Positions 32,100-41,417 of a stretch of 64,000 nucleotides of DNA are shown here, piece by piece. Location of the stretch: positions 4,588,001-4,652,000 of the forward strand of contig OZ247498.1 of assembly GCA_965233675.1 (NCBI GenBank), in the 5' to 3' direction. The stretch is from SZUA-309 sp965233675 (GTDB lineage: Bacteria; Pseudomonadota; Gammaproteobacteria; Pseudomonadales; Azotimanducaceae). The notes beneath the pieces were generated by a model. That model ran no database searches, was not told the origin of the DNA, and saw nothing but the letters and a program-made list of their open reading frames with translations. Position numbers and translations under genes: made by a program. The first letter of the stretch is position 1. Every line of letters begins with the position of its first letter.

Positions 32100-33836
32100 A
32101 TGCTGGAGTACAAAGCACCGGAGCGGGACATCGAGTTCCTGCTCTTTGATCTGTTCAAGGTCCACGAACGCTGGGCGGAGATACCGGCGCTTGCCGAAGT
32201 GTCAGAAGATCTGGCAAGAGCCGTGATCACGGAAGCAGGCCGTGTTGCTGCACAAGTCATGGCGCCGACCAATCAGGCGGGCGATGAGGCAGGCTGTCGC
32301 TGGGAGGCGGGCGAAGTCACAACCCCACCTGGTTTCAAATCCGCGTTCGACGAAATGGCCGGCGGCGGCTGGCTTGGTCTGTCCGGCAATCCGGACTATG
32401 ACGGCCAGGGTATGCCGAAGGTGCTGGGCTGCGTGATCGAAGAGATGTTCTGGGCGGCGAACACCAGCCTGTATCTGTACGGCACGCTCACGGCTGGCGC
32501 CTGTATCTGCATCGACAGCCATGGCACGGAAGCGCAGAAGAGCACCTATCTGCCGAAACTCTACAGCGGTCGGTGGACGGGTGCGATGGATCTCACCGAG
32601 CCGCACGCCGGAACCGATCTGGGCATCATCCGCACCCGGGCAGTCCCGCATGCGGACGGCAGCTACCGTATCTCGGGCACCAAGATCTTCATCACCGCCG
32701 GCGAGCACGATCTGGCGGAGAACATCGTGCATCTGGTGCTGGCCAAGTTGCCGGACGCGCCGGCCGGGTCGAAAGGGATTTCTCTGTTCATCGTGCCCAA
32801 ATACCTGCCGAACGAAAACGGCGAGGTCGGGCCACGCAATGCCGTCGCCAGTGGCAGCATCGAACACAAGATGGGCATCCGTGGCAGCGCCACCAACGTG
32901 ATGAACTACGACGAAGCCGTCGGATTCATGGTGGGCGAGCCGAACCAGGGCCTGGCCTGCATGTTCACCATGATGAACTACGAGCGGCTTTCCGTCGGCC
33001 TGCAGGGCCTGGGCGCGGGTGAACTCGCCTATCAGCAGGCGGCTCGGTATGCCCGAGAGCGACTGCAGGGGCGGTCCAGCACCGGACCGAAAAACCCCGA
33101 GGGGCCGGCAGATTCCCTGCTGGTGCACGCGGACGTACGCCGCATGCTGCTGACCGTCCGCTCCCTCACCGAGGCAGGTCGGGCATTTGCGCTGTTCACG
33201 GGAATGCAGCTCGATCTCGCGAAGCATGGCGGCGATGACGAGGCCGGACGCATCAGCGAACTGCTCACGCCGATTGCCAAGGCTTTTCTCACGGACCGGG
33301 GGTTCGATGCGGCGGTGGTATCGCAGCAGGTTTTCGGCGGACATGGGTTCATCCGGGAGTGGGGGGCTGAGCAGATCGTCCGTGATGCCCGAATCGGCCA
33401 GATCTACGAAGGCACCAACGGCATCCAGGCCAGTGATCTGATCGGCCGCAAGGTCTTGAGAGACGGCGGTGCAACCTTGAATGCTCTGCTGGAAGGCTTT
33501 GCGCTTTCCACCGTGGACGAGGCCTATCGTGCGGCGCTCGAAGCGGCGTTCGCACGGGTGCGGAACGCCCTGGCGCATGTGAAAGCGCATGCTAATGACG
33601 ACCCGGATCTGCCGGGTGCGGTGGCGACGGACTTCCTCGATCTGGTCGGCTATACCCTGTTCGCCTGGTTCTGGGCACAGATGGGCACCGTGGCGGGAGA
33701 TGACGACTTCGGCCGCGACAAGCGGGAATGCGCGGCGTTTTACTTTGCCCGCATCCTGCCGCGTACGCTTGGCCTCGAAGCCAGCATCCAGTCCAGCTCG
33801 AGTTGTGTGATGGTCATGACGGAAGACGCGTTCTAG
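32100..33836 (+). CDS. Long-form acyl-CoA dehydrogenase, paralogue of the preceding gene
   Basis: 578 residues. MDLTEPHAGTDLGIIRTRA, SGTKIFITAGEHDLAENIVHLVLAK and RIGQIYEGTNGIQASDLIGRK align block by block with the upstream gene, including the catalytic Glu and C-terminal extension. The two most likely arose by tandem duplication and diverged, perhaps to split chain length or branching specificity. Start ATG at 32100 follows GGAAGG. Confidence 0.92.
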   Translation: MLEYKAPERDIEFLLFDLFKVHERWAEIPALAEVSEDLARAVITEAGRVAAQVMAPTNQAGDEAGCRWEAGEVTTPPGFKSAFDEMAGGGWLGLSGNPDYDGQGMPKVLGCVIEEMFWAANTSLYLYGTLTAGACICIDSHGTEAQKSTYLPKLYSGRWTGAMDLTEPHAGTDLGIIRTRAVPHADGSYRISGTKIFITAGEHDLAENIVHLVLAKLPDAPAGSKGISLFIVPKYLPNENGEVGPRNAVASGSIEHKMGIRGSATNVMNYDEAVGFMVGEPNQGLACMFTMMNYERLSVGLQGLGAGELAYQQAARYARERLQGRSSTGPKNPEGPADSLLVHADVRRMLLTVRSLTEAGRAFALFTGMQLDLAKHGGDDEAGRISELLTPIAKAFLTDRGFDAAVVSQQVFGGHGFIREWGAEQIVRDARIGQIYEGTNGIQASDLIGRKVLRDGGATLNALLEGFALSTVDEAYRAALEAAFARVRNALAHVKAHANDDPDLPGAVATDFLDLVGYTLFAWFWAQMGTVAGDDDFGRDKRECAAFYFARILPRTLGLEASIQSSSSCVMVMTEDAF

Positions 33837-33884
33837 TCAGCGCCCGCAAGCACCACCCGGCTGCCTCGCAGATTTCAGGCGCGG

Positions 33885-34535
33885 CTAGCCGGCGGGATCA
33901 GGGCAGGGATGTGCTTCCGGTCGGCTCGGATCGCACAGCGAGATCGACTTCATGAACAGCGCCCAACCGCCGATCTCCGTTTCGTCGAGGGGGGGTGCCT
34001 CATCTCTTGGAATTGGCGCCCCGCGCCATGCCCGGGTGATCACGTAGAAATACTCGTTGCCCTGGATGGTCTTGATCATGCTCACCTCGGCACGCTCCGT
34101 CACCCGATCTCTGTGGCAGACAAGCAGGTGAACGGAAGTCGGGTATCCATTCTCCAGACCCGAAAAGGTGGGATAGGAATGAAAGGTGCCGCAGGCATAG
34201 ACCCGGTCTGAATTCATGAGCTCGATGAAGGCAATGGGATCCGGCAGCGGATCTTCCTGCAGGGACTCGAAAGTGATCCGCCGGGTCCAGGCAGCGTTCG
34301 AATCGTCCACCGGTTCCTCTTCGGGGACGAACTCCGCTCGCCGCAGATTACCGATGTCTGTCGTCCCGACCCGGCGCCAACCTGCCGGAGGTTGGCCGAT
34401 GAGTTGTTCTCCGGCCTGAGCTGTACCGGCCGCTGGCTCAGTGCCGGCCGCAGCCGGGGCGTCCATTGCGCCCGCACAGGCGGTGCAGGCCATGCAGACG
34501 GCAAATACGAGTGCTATACATGGGCGAGGGATCAT
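33885..34535 (-). CDS. Exported Cys-rich-leader protein of unknown function
   Basis: 216 residues from the ATG at 34535, with GAGGAA upstream. The leader (IALVFAVCMACTACAGA) is either a signal peptide or, less clearly, a lipobox (ACTAC). An Ala/Gly/Glu-rich linker is followed by a folded domain: RITFESLQEDPLPDPIAFIELMNSDR, TSVHLLVCHRDR, and a C-terminal Cys-containing CDPSRPEAHPCPDP. I do not recognise the family. It starts 1 base after the SDR stop, in the mpl operon. Confidence 0.65.
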   Translation of the reverse strand: MIPRPCIALVFAVCMACTACAGAMDAPAAAGTEPAAGTAQAGEQLIGQPPAGWRRVGTTDIGNLRRAEFVPEEEPVDDSNAAWTRRITFESLQEDPLPDPIAFIELMNSDRVYACGTFHSYPTFSGLENGYPTSVHLLVCHRDRVTERAEVSMIKTIQGNEYFYVITRAWRGAPIPRDEAPPLDETEIGGWALFMKSISLCDPSRPEAHPCPDPAG

Positions 34536-34536
34536 C

Positions 34537-35322
34537 CTACTTCCTCGGAAAGGCCCAGGGATGAGAAGCGGACAGGCCCCCGTCCACCGGGATGGCCTGA
34601 CCATTCACGTAGCTGGCCCTATCGCTCATCAGGAAACAGGCCATCTGTCCGATCTCTTCCGGTTGACCGTAACGACGGGTGGGATTGATCTGGCCTATCC
34701 GGTCCATCGTGCCCCGCTCCTCGGCCAGATCGAACACCGGCCTGGTCATACCGGTCTGGATCAGACCCGGGCAGATGGCGTTGATTCGAATCGGTTCGCC
34801 GTAGAGCTGGTAGGCCACCGTCTGCACGATGCTGATCACACCCGCCTTGCTGGCACTGTAGTCCACGCCGCCTGCATTGGCGCGCAGGCCGGCCACGGAG
34901 GCGGTGCACAGAATGGCGCCGCCGCCGGATTTCTTGAGTGCCGGAACGGCATGTTTCACCGCCAGAAAAACGCCGATGGTGTTGATGCCGAGGGTACGCT
35001 GCCAGTCCTCCACCGACAGTTCCAGCATCGGCTTACCGCCGCCACCGACGCCAGCGTTGGCATAGATGCCATCCAGGCCGCCGAAGGCATCCACCGCCTG
35101 AGCGACATACTCGCGCACGGCGTCTTCATTGCTTACATCCGCCTGTACGGCCAGCGCCTCACCGCCTGCTTCGTTGATGGCAGCCGCTGTCTCCATCACG
35201 CTGTCGGCCAGGTCCACGGCCAGCACCCTGGCCCCTTCCTCTGCCGCCAGTCGGCTGGTTGCTCGACCGATGCCGCTGCCGGCGCCGGTGATGATGAGTC
35301 TTTTGCCGTCCAGCATGCCCAT
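34537..35322 (-). CDS. Short-chain dehydrogenase/reductase
   Basis: 261 residues from ATG at 35322 (GAGGAA about 8 bases upstream; an internal Met lies at residue 3). TGAGSGIGRATSRLA, the NAG motif in IYANAGVGGGG, the Ser region LCTASVAGL, and YSASKAG are the classic SDR elements. The C-terminus (SYVNGQAIPVDGG) is FabG-like. Substrate unknown. It lies 25 bases downstream of mpl. Confidence 0.88.
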   Translation of the reverse strand: MGMLDGKRLIITGAGSGIGRATSRLAAEEGARVLAVDLADSVMETAAAINEAGGEALAVQADVSNEDAVREYVAQAVDAFGGLDGIYANAGVGGGGKPMLELSVEDWQRTLGINTIGVFLAVKHAVPALKKSGGGAILCTASVAGLRANAGGVDYSASKAGVISIVQTVAYQLYGEPIRINAICPGLIQTGMTRPVFDLAEERGTMDRIGQINPTRRYGQPEEIGQMACFLMSDRASYVNGQAIPVDGGLSASHPWAFPRK

Positions 35323-35347
35323 GAATTTGCTTCCTCGAGTTGGTTGA

Positions 35348-36760
35348 TCAGTTGGCGGTTCCGGGTGCGGCGCGGAGTCGTTCCGGGAGTCTTGTATAGA
35401 TGCCGCCAAAACTGCCGTTCGACATGATCACAAGATGCCGGCGCCGTTCCGGCAGCCGGGCCAGAGCCTCTATCAGCCGATCCAGGTCGTCGTGCTGGTG
35501 CGCGGGTACCACGCAGGCCTGCACCACTTCAGACAGATCCCACTTTATGTTCTCGCCGCGGAACCAGTAAACGGCGTCGGCCGCCGCACAGCAGGTGATG
35601 AGCTCGTCGCGCAGGGTACCGAGAGACATGGTGTGAGAGCGGGGCTCGATGATGGCGATGATCTCATCGTTGCCCACCTGCTTTCTCAACCCCTGCAGCG
35701 TCTTGCGGATGGCGGTGGGATGGTGCGCAAAGTCATCGTAGATGAAGGTCTCGCCGACTTCGGCGATCAGGTCCATGCGGCGCAGCACGCCGCTGAAGTC
35801 GGACAGCGCATCGATGGCCAGTTCCGGCTGAACGCCGGCGTGCCGCGCCGCGGCAATCGCGGCGAGCCCATTCATCATGTTGTGCTCGCCGAGCTGAGAC
35901 CAGTGGACCGTGCCCAGGTTGTCGTCATTCAGATGGACTTCGAAGGTGGTGCCGCCGCTGCTCTCGGCCCGCCACTGCTCGCCGTTGTCCTGCGCCAGCG
36001 GTGGTCGGTGAGAGGCCGGGCCAAAGCGCGCCGTGGGCGTCCAGCAGCCCATCTGCAGAACTTCGTGGACGTGATCGTCCGTGCCGGGTGCGACGATCAG
36101 ACCACCGCCGGGGATGGTTCTGATCAGATTGTGGAACTGAACCTGTATGGCGGACAGGTTCGGAAAGATGTCTGCGTGATCGTATTCGAGATTGTTGATG
36201 ATGAGCGTGCGCGGATGGTAGTGCACGAACTTGGAGCGTCGATCGAAGTAGGATGTGTCGTACTCATCGGCCTCCACCACGAAGAACGGGTTCTTGCCGA
36301 GCCGCGCGGACACGTCGAAATTCTTAGGCACGCCACCGATCAGATAGCCTGGCGCCAGACCTGCCTGTTCGAGAATCCAGGCCAGCATGCTGGCCGTCGT
36401 CGTCTTGCCGTGTGTGCCCGAGACCGCCAGCACCCAGTGATCCGCGAGGATCTCCCGGCCGAGAAATTCGGCGCCGGAGGTGTAGGGCAGGCCCCGTTCG
36501 AGCACGTACTCCACTCCGGGATGCCCCCGGGGCAGTCCGGCATTGCCGATCACGACCAGATCCGGATCCGGATCGAGCTGAACCGGGTCGAAACCCTCGT
36601 AGATGGCGATATCCGCCCTGGCGAGCTGATCGCTCATGGGCGGGTACAGGGTCTGATCCGAGCCGGAGACCCGATAACCCTTTTCCCTGGCCAGCTGCGC
36701 CAGGCTGCCCATCAGCGTGCCGCCGATGCCGAGAAAGTAGATGTGCTTCTGGTCGGTCAT
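35348..36760 (-). CDS. mpl: UDP-N-acetylmuramate:L-Ala-gamma-D-Glu-meso-DAP ligase
   Basis: 470 residues. FLGIGGTLMGSLAQLAREKG at the N-terminus and the ATP P-loop SGTHGKTTTASML are followed by Mur-ligase central and C-terminal domains (FVVEADEYDTSYFDRRSKF; FIYDDFAHHPTAI). This Mur-ligase family member re-attaches murein tripeptide recovered from the cell wall to UDP-MurNAc. It implies meso-DAP peptidoglycan and murein recycling. It lies 1 base downstream of a membrane-protein gene and upstream of an SDR. Confidence 0.93.
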   Translation of the reverse strand: MTDQKHIYFLGIGGTLMGSLAQLAREKGYRVSGSDQTLYPPMSDQLARADIAIYEGFDPVQLDPDPDLVVIGNAGLPRGHPGVEYVLERGLPYTSGAEFLGREILADHWVLAVSGTHGKTTTASMLAWILEQAGLAPGYLIGGVPKNFDVSARLGKNPFFVVEADEYDTSYFDRRSKFVHYHPRTLIINNLEYDHADIFPNLSAIQVQFHNLIRTIPGGGLIVAPGTDDHVHEVLQMGCWTPTARFGPASHRPPLAQDNGEQWRAESSGGTTFEVHLNDDNLGTVHWSQLGEHNMMNGLAAIAAARHAGVQPELAIDALSDFSGVLRRMDLIAEVGETFIYDDFAHHPTAIRKTLQGLRKQVGNDEIIAIIEPRSHTMSLGTLRDELITCCAAADAVYWFRGENIKWDLSEVVQACVVPAHQHDDLDRLIEALARLPERRRHLVIMSNGSFGGIYTRLPERLRAAPGTAN

Positions 36761-36761
36761 A

Positions 36762-37265
36762 TCAGGCCCCTATGGCAGTGTACCCGGCCGCACCGCTCAG
36801 AATGGAGATGCCGAACGCCAGCAGCACACCGATACCGAGCTGCACGTTCAGCGATTTAGAGAGGATGTAGCCGGAGATAGCCAGTCCCCAGAAACCGTAG
36901 CCCAGCTGCACGGCAAGCTGAATCCGGTCTCCGGTGTTCGAGAGGATGAATATGTGGACGACGCCGTAGAGCACGGTAATGAGCAGATCGCAGCCGAAGA
37001 TGGCGGTCAGGGTGGTGGTGAAGCGGTCCGGCACCTCGCGCAGATAGGTGGCCATCCACAGCAGACCGGCGTACGCCGCCTGATTGACCAGGACCAGGGT
37101 GCTCACGGAGAGCAGCGGGTCTCCCGAAATGGCGAAAGAGATCAGCATGCTCGCCAAGAGGTTGGCGACCACCACAGTGGAAACGAACCAGCTTTCCGAT
37201 GGCACATGGGCGGGGCTCTGGCGGAGCAGACAGATTCGCCAGAACATCTGGAGGACGATTTTCAT
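36762..37265 (-). CDS. Four-helix integral membrane protein
   Basis: 167 residues from the ATG at 37265; the longer GTG start at 37316 adds a non-hydrophobic extension that may be spurious. Four or five hydrophobic segments (STVVVANLLASMLISFAI; LVLVNQAAYAGLLWMATY; IFGCDLLITVLYGVVHIFIL; LGYGFWGLAISGYIL; IGVLLAFGISILSGAAGYTAIG). No motif recognised. It sits 1 base before mpl, so probably in the same transcript. Confidence 0.7.
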   Translation of the reverse strand: MKIVLQMFWRICLLRQSPAHVPSESWFVSTVVVANLLASMLISFAISGDPLLSVSTLVLVNQAAYAGLLWMATYLREVPDRFTTTLTAIFGCDLLITVLYGVVHIFILSNTGDRIQLAVQLGYGFWGLAISGYILSKSLNVQLGIGVLLAFGISILSGAAGYTAIGA

Positions 37266-37301
37266 TAAATCCCGGTAGGAGAAACTTCGTATTGAGAGTG
37301 T

Positions 37302-37336
37302 GAGAAATTCTCGCACAAATCTCCGCCATCGCGGAG
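37302..37336. promoter_or_regulatory. Two palindromes upstream of PPi-dependent phosphofructokinase
   Basis: GAGAAATTCTC at 37302-37312 is an odd palindrome. CTCCGC (37321-37326) and GCGGAG (37331-37336) form a perfect 6-bp stem with a 4-base loop. Both lie 36-70 bases before the phosphofructokinase ATG (37372), in the gap divergent from the mpl operon. They could be operators for either direction. Confidence 0.45.
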
Positions 37337-37371
37337 AATGCGCGCTCGAAATCCTTGAGCCCCTTCACATC

Positions 37372-38631
37372 ATGCCAAAACCCAATGCTTTCTATGCCCA
37401 GTCCGGCGGCGTCACCGCCGTTATCAACGCCACCGCCTGTGGTGTGCTGGAAACCGCCCGGGCCAACCGGGATCGAATCGGCAAAGTCTACGCCGGGCGC
37501 AACGGTATCATCGGGGCGCTGACAGAAGAGCTCATCGACACCAGCAAAGAAAGCAAAACGGCCATCGCCGGACTTCGTTCCACGCCCTCCGGCGCCTTCG
37601 GCTCCTGCCGCTACAAACTCAAGTCCTTCGAAGAGAACGAACGGGAATACCGGCGGCTGATCGACGTTTTCCGGGCGCACAACGTTCAGTATTTTTTCTA
37701 CAACGGCGGCGGCGACTCCCAGGACACGGCGAACAAGGTGTCTCAACTCGGCGATCAGCTCGGCTATCCGCTCACCTGCATCGGCATTCCGAAGACGGTG
37801 GACAACGATCTGCCCCTCACCGACACGTGCCCCGGTTTCGGCAGCGTGGCGAAGTATGTGGCGGTTTCCACCCGGGAGGCCTCGCTCGACGTGGCGAGCA
37901 TGTGTGAGTCCTCGACCAAGGTATTCGTGCTCGAGGTGATGGGCCGTCATGCCGGCTGGATCGCTGCCGCCGGCGCGCTGGCCCAGGAAAAGCCGGGAGA
38001 CGCGCCGCACATCATCCTGCTGCCCGAGGTGCCATTCCAGAAAGCGAAGTTTCTCCGCCGCGTGAAGGAAGTGGTGAACGACAAGGGCTACTGCGTGATC
38101 GTGGTGTCTGAAGGCGCGCAGTACAAAGACGGCACCTTCGTTGCCGATGCAGGCGGGAAAGACGCCTTCGGCCACACCCAGCTCGGCGGCGTGGCGCCGG
38201 CCATCGCCCAGATGATCAAGGATCGCCACGGCTATAAATACCACTGGGCCGTGGCCGACTACCTGCAACGGGCGGCCCGGCATGTCGCCTCGAAAACCGA
38301 TGTGGAACAGGCCTATGCCGTGGGCAAGGCCGCGGTCGAATTCGCGCTCGCCGGCAAGGACAAAGTGATGCCCACCATCGTGCGCACCTCGGATGTGCCA
38401 TACCGGTGGAAGATCGGGGAGGCGAAGCTCTCCAGGGTGGCGAACGTGGAACGGATGATGCCGAAGAGCTACATCACAAAGGATGGGTTCGGGATCACGG
38501 CGAAAGGTAAGCGCTATCTGGCACCGTTGATCGAGGGCGAGGATTATCCGAAGTACAAGAACGGCATACCGCAGTACGTGACGCTCAAAAACGAGCTGGT
38601 GAAGAAGAAGCTGAAGCCCTTCAGGGTCTGA
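37372..38631 (+). CDS. pfp: Pyrophosphate-dependent 6-phosphofructokinase
   Basis: 419 residues from ATG at 37372 (the longer frame is not family-like). It phosphorylates fructose 6-phosphate with PPi, a reversible step of glycolysis. FYAQSGGVTAVINATACGVL, NGGGDSQDTANKV (Asp after the glycines, where ATP enzymes have GGDGS), GIPKTVDNDLPLTDT (PKTVDND in place of TIDND), and EVMGRHAGWIA mark the PPi-dependent type. C-terminal LAPLIEGEDYPKYKNG is family-like. It may act with the membrane pyrophosphatase at 47180 in PPi economy. Confidence 0.9.
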   Translation: MPKPNAFYAQSGGVTAVINATACGVLETARANRDRIGKVYAGRNGIIGALTEELIDTSKESKTAIAGLRSTPSGAFGSCRYKLKSFEENEREYRRLIDVFRAHNVQYFFYNGGGDSQDTANKVSQLGDQLGYPLTCIGIPKTVDNDLPLTDTCPGFGSVAKYVAVSTREASLDVASMCESSTKVFVLEVMGRHAGWIAAAGALAQEKPGDAPHIILLPEVPFQKAKFLRRVKEVVNDKGYCVIVVSEGAQYKDGTFVADAGGKDAFGHTQLGGVAPAIAQMIKDRHGYKYHWAVADYLQRAARHVASKTDVEQAYAVGKAAVEFALAGKDKVMPTIVRTSDVPYRWKIGEAKLSRVANVERMMPKSYITKDGFGITAKGKRYLAPLIEGEDYPKYKNGIPQYVTLKNELVKKKLKPFRV

Positions 38632-38637
38632 GAGACC

Positions 38638-39312
38638 TCATTCCGACCGCTGCACGTTGATCAACCCACGCCTGGCCGCCTCCACTGTGGCCTCCGCCCG
38701 ACTGGAGACGTTCAGTTTGCGGTAGACGATCTTGACGTAGCCCGCCGCGGTGTTCGGAGTGATGTCCAGCAGCTTCGCCGCCTCTGCAACCGTGAGTCCT
38801 TTCGCCAGCAGCGTGAGCACTTCCCGTTCCCGTTCGGTCAGGCCGACGTCCGATTCCGCGGGGGGCTCATGAAAGTGATCGAGCAGGCGCCTGGCGATGG
38901 CGGGTGAGAGGGGCGGGCGACCGTCGACGATCCCGTGCAGCAACTCGGCCAGGCTGTCCTGGTCCCGATCTTTGAGCAGATAGCCCTGAGCACCCGCGCG
39001 CAGCGCGGCGAACAGATGCTGATCGTCACCGAATACGGTGGTGACCACGCAGACGGTGTCCGGGTGGGCCCGTGCAGCCTCGGTGATGAACTCGTTGCCG
39101 GAACCGTCCGGCAGACCAAGATCCACCAGTGCCAGATCCGGTGCCTGCTCTCCGAGCGCGTTCAATGCGGCCTGAAGATTCTCTGCAGAGCGCAGTTCCG
39201 CTTCCGGAAAAGCCTTCTGACAGACGGCGGTCAGCCAGCGCAGTGCGTCCGGAAGATCGTCGATGATCAGAATGCTGTCAGGTGGAATCCGATTGTCAGT
39301 CGATGTGATCAC
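38638..39312 (-). CDS. NarL/LuxR-family response regulator
   Basis: 224 residues. Receiver domain: ILIIDD acidic pair, phospho-acceptor Asp in LALVDLGLPDGSG, Thr/Ser in VVTTVFG, and Lys in YLLKDRD. The LuxR-type HTH is LTEREREVLTLLAKGLTVAEAAKLL with TAAGYVKIVYRKL. It overlaps the histidine kinase gene upstream by 17 bases, indicating a cognate pair. Likely regulates transcription, including perhaps the divergent autotransporter. Confidence 0.93.
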   Translation of the reverse strand: MITSTDNRIPPDSILIIDDLPDALRWLTAVCQKAFPEAELRSAENLQAALNALGEQAPDLALVDLGLPDGSGNEFITEAARAHPDTVCVVTTVFGDDQHLFAALRAGAQGYLLKDRDQDSLAELLHGIVDGRPPLSPAIARRLLDHFHEPPAESDVGLTEREREVLTLLAKGLTVAEAAKLLDITPNTAAGYVKIVYRKLNVSSRAEATVEAARRGLINVQRSE

Positions 39313-41251
39313 GGCCCGAGCCTATGATTTGTGGGGAGGCGCCGGCACCCCCTGTTTCCGGGGTGAGCGGCACATGGAGTTCGAAAGACAGGCCACCGGT
39401 CGGCAGGTTGTGCCAGTGAACGGACGCACCAAGTCCTTCTGCGCGCTTTCGGATGCCGGACAGACCCCGGCCGGAACGGGGGGATTCCGGCAGTCCCCGC
39501 CCGTCATCCATCACCTCGATGTGCAGGAAACGCTCAGCCTTTGCCGTGCCCGCCTGTCCCGCGTCACCCTGCGGAACGTCCAGATGGACTGAGACCGCGG
39601 TTGCCTCCGAATGCCTGACCGCATTGGCAAAGACCTCGCGCAGGATCTTGTGGGCTTCGTAACGCTGCACGCCAGTCAGGTGCTCACCACCGGCCGCTTC
39701 CTGGAGGTGCCAGTCCAGCCGGATACCGGCCGCGTTCAGGCGCTCCTCGGTGTCCCGGCGCAGATCCGCACTGAATTCGGCCAGTGTGCAACGCTCGGCG
39801 GGGTCTGAGGCGACGATGGTTCTGATCTCGTCCAGCGCCGAACGGGCCAGTTGCTGGGATTTACTGTCCGGGGCCGCGTAAACGAGCGACAGCAGCGTGC
39901 CGCCGACCTCGTCGTGCAGATCCTGATAGATGCGCTCCCGCTCGCTGCTGGCCACCTGTCGCTGATCCAGGATTCGCTGCCGTTCGTAGCTCGCTTCCAG
40001 TTCGCTGGAAACGCGGCTGACCTCCTGATTCAGCGCCTCTGTCGTCCTCCGGGATTGAACCAGCGCCAGCCGGAAACGACGGGTGAGGTGCACCATCATG
40101 ACCAGCAGCATCAGTGGCGAGGCGAACTGCAGGAGATAGTTACGGGTGGCCCAGGCATCAGGCAGCAGTACCGCGTTCAGAATCTGGTCGTGTACGGCGA
40201 GCGCCATCATCACCATGATGCAGCCGGCGAACACCCAGGCATCCGGATTGCGCTTGCCGATGGCCTGCCGGAGGAGAAAGCCGAGCACATAGATGCCGCA
40301 GATCAGATCTCCGAGGTGCACCAGTGGATTCCAGCGGGCGATCCCTGGAATGCCTGCGACGGCGTAAATGAGCGCCGCCGCGCCCGCATACGCCCATAAA
40401 ACCCGTTCAATCTGCGGTTTCTTCACCCCTAGCAGGCGGTGAGCGAACAGCACCACGCTGACACTGAACAGATCGATGCAGGCGTGGACGAGCCACCACC
40501 AGATCTCCGCGGAGAACGGCAGGTTCTGCAGGAACAGATTCAGGCTGTAGATGCTCCAGGTTGCCCCGCACAGCGCAAAGTAACCGTAGACCGTGCTCGA
40601 TCGATCCACCAGCCAGAATGCGAGACCGAAGACTGCGCCCATCACCGAAACGAGGAAGGCAATCTGACCGAAGGTGATCTGGGCGGTGTAACGGGACTGG
40701 TAAGCCGATTCAAACAACTCGGTCGGTCCCACCGCAGGAGGGGCCATGTGGCCGAAGCCCGGATAAACGCGAAGGTGAACGTACAGCCAGTTGTCCTCCC
40801 GCTGCCAGGCGCTGCGAGGCAGGCTGAACAGCAGCGGCCGGTTCCAGTTCCGGGCGATGGGTTCTTCGAAGGAACCGCCGGAGCCCACGAACTCCTCATT
40901 GAGAAAGACCGCGGCATTCATGCTGAAACGATAGAGATAAACGGCGTAAGGCACGGCAGGCGGGTTGCCTGCCTGCAGATGGCTGTCGAGGGGAAAGCGG
41001 TACCAGCCGGAAATTCCCTGCCGCCACTGAGCTTCGTCGCGCCAGATATCCGGCAATGTGACCGGCGTCCATTCCACGTTCACCGGGGGCGTGGGCGAGT
41101 CCGAGAAGACGAAGCCGGCATCGAACTGCAGCCACGGCGATTGCCTGGCGGGTTCGAAACCGTCTGACTCACTGTTGGCCCTGGCGGTTCCTGGTCCGAC
41201 CAGGTTGACCGTGAACAGCACCAGCAGAAAACCTGTGATCGCTCCGCGCAT
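39296..41251 (-). CDS. 7TMR-DISM sensor histidine kinase
   Basis: 651 residues. A signal peptide (LLVLFTVNLVGPGTARA) leads a beta-sandwich periplasmic domain (about 40-190), then seven hydrophobic helices (from FGQIAFLVSVMGAVFGLAFWL to NYLLQFASPLMLLVMMVH), a coiled-coil, and a NarL-type kinase core. ERERIYQDLHDEVGGTLL carries the phospho-acceptor His, and MDDGRGLPE plus GRGLSGIRKRAEGLG form the ATP-binding domain. 7TMR-DISM sensors are thought to bind carbohydrates or other ligands outside the inner membrane. It is divergent from the autotransporter with 166 bases between starts. Confidence 0.9.
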   Translation of the reverse strand: MRGAITGFLLVLFTVNLVGPGTARANSESDGFEPARQSPWLQFDAGFVFSDSPTPPVNVEWTPVTLPDIWRDEAQWRQGISGWYRFPLDSHLQAGNPPAVPYAVYLYRFSMNAAVFLNEEFVGSGGSFEEPIARNWNRPLLFSLPRSAWQREDNWLYVHLRVYPGFGHMAPPAVGPTELFESAYQSRYTAQITFGQIAFLVSVMGAVFGLAFWLVDRSSTVYGYFALCGATWSIYSLNLFLQNLPFSAEIWWWLVHACIDLFSVSVVLFAHRLLGVKKPQIERVLWAYAGAAALIYAVAGIPGIARWNPLVHLGDLICGIYVLGFLLRQAIGKRNPDAWVFAGCIMVMMALAVHDQILNAVLLPDAWATRNYLLQFASPLMLLVMMVHLTRRFRLALVQSRRTTEALNQEVSRVSSELEASYERQRILDQRQVASSERERIYQDLHDEVGGTLLSLVYAAPDSKSQQLARSALDEIRTIVASDPAERCTLAEFSADLRRDTEERLNAAGIRLDWHLQEAAGGEHLTGVQRYEAHKILREVFANAVRHSEATAVSVHLDVPQGDAGQAGTAKAERFLHIEVMDDGRGLPESPRSGRGLSGIRKRAEGLGASVHWHNLPTGGLSFELHVPLTPETGGAGASPQIIGSGRDHID

Positions 41252-41328
41252 ATTCCCCTTCTCCAGTGATGTTCTGTAGCGGCTGGAGGCCCGGGAGTCA
41301 ATCTTCCACTGGTCGTTGCGCTCATCAG

Positions 41329-41350
41329 CGCCCCCCGGTTCAGGGGGGCG
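41329..41350. promoter_or_regulatory. Strong GC hairpin between histidine kinase and autotransporter
   Basis: CGCCCCCC (41329-41336) and GGGGGGCG (41343-41350) form a perfect 8-bp stem with a 6-base loop, 67 bases upstream of the autotransporter ATG. No T-run follows on either strand. It could be a regulator-binding dyad or an RNA structure in the 5' leader. Confidence 0.45.
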
Positions 41351-41417
41351 AGGCCCGCGCAGGCATCCGCTAGTGTCCGGCTGGTAGTCAGGGAGAAAAG
41401 ATCAGGGAGGCGGGATC

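Noticed and set aside
30264..32165. A 633-codon minus-strand frame opposite the first long-form ACAD
   Set aside because: The plus-strand protein is a canonical acyl-CoA dehydrogenase. The antisense reading has no recognisable motif.
32202..33590. A 462-codon minus-strand frame opposite the second long-form ACAD
   Set aside because: Same reason: it mirrors an obvious enzyme, with low-complexity His/Arg composition.
35435..36859. A 474-codon plus-strand frame opposite mpl
   Set aside because: mpl on the minus strand carries the full Mur-ligase signatures; the opposite frame has none.
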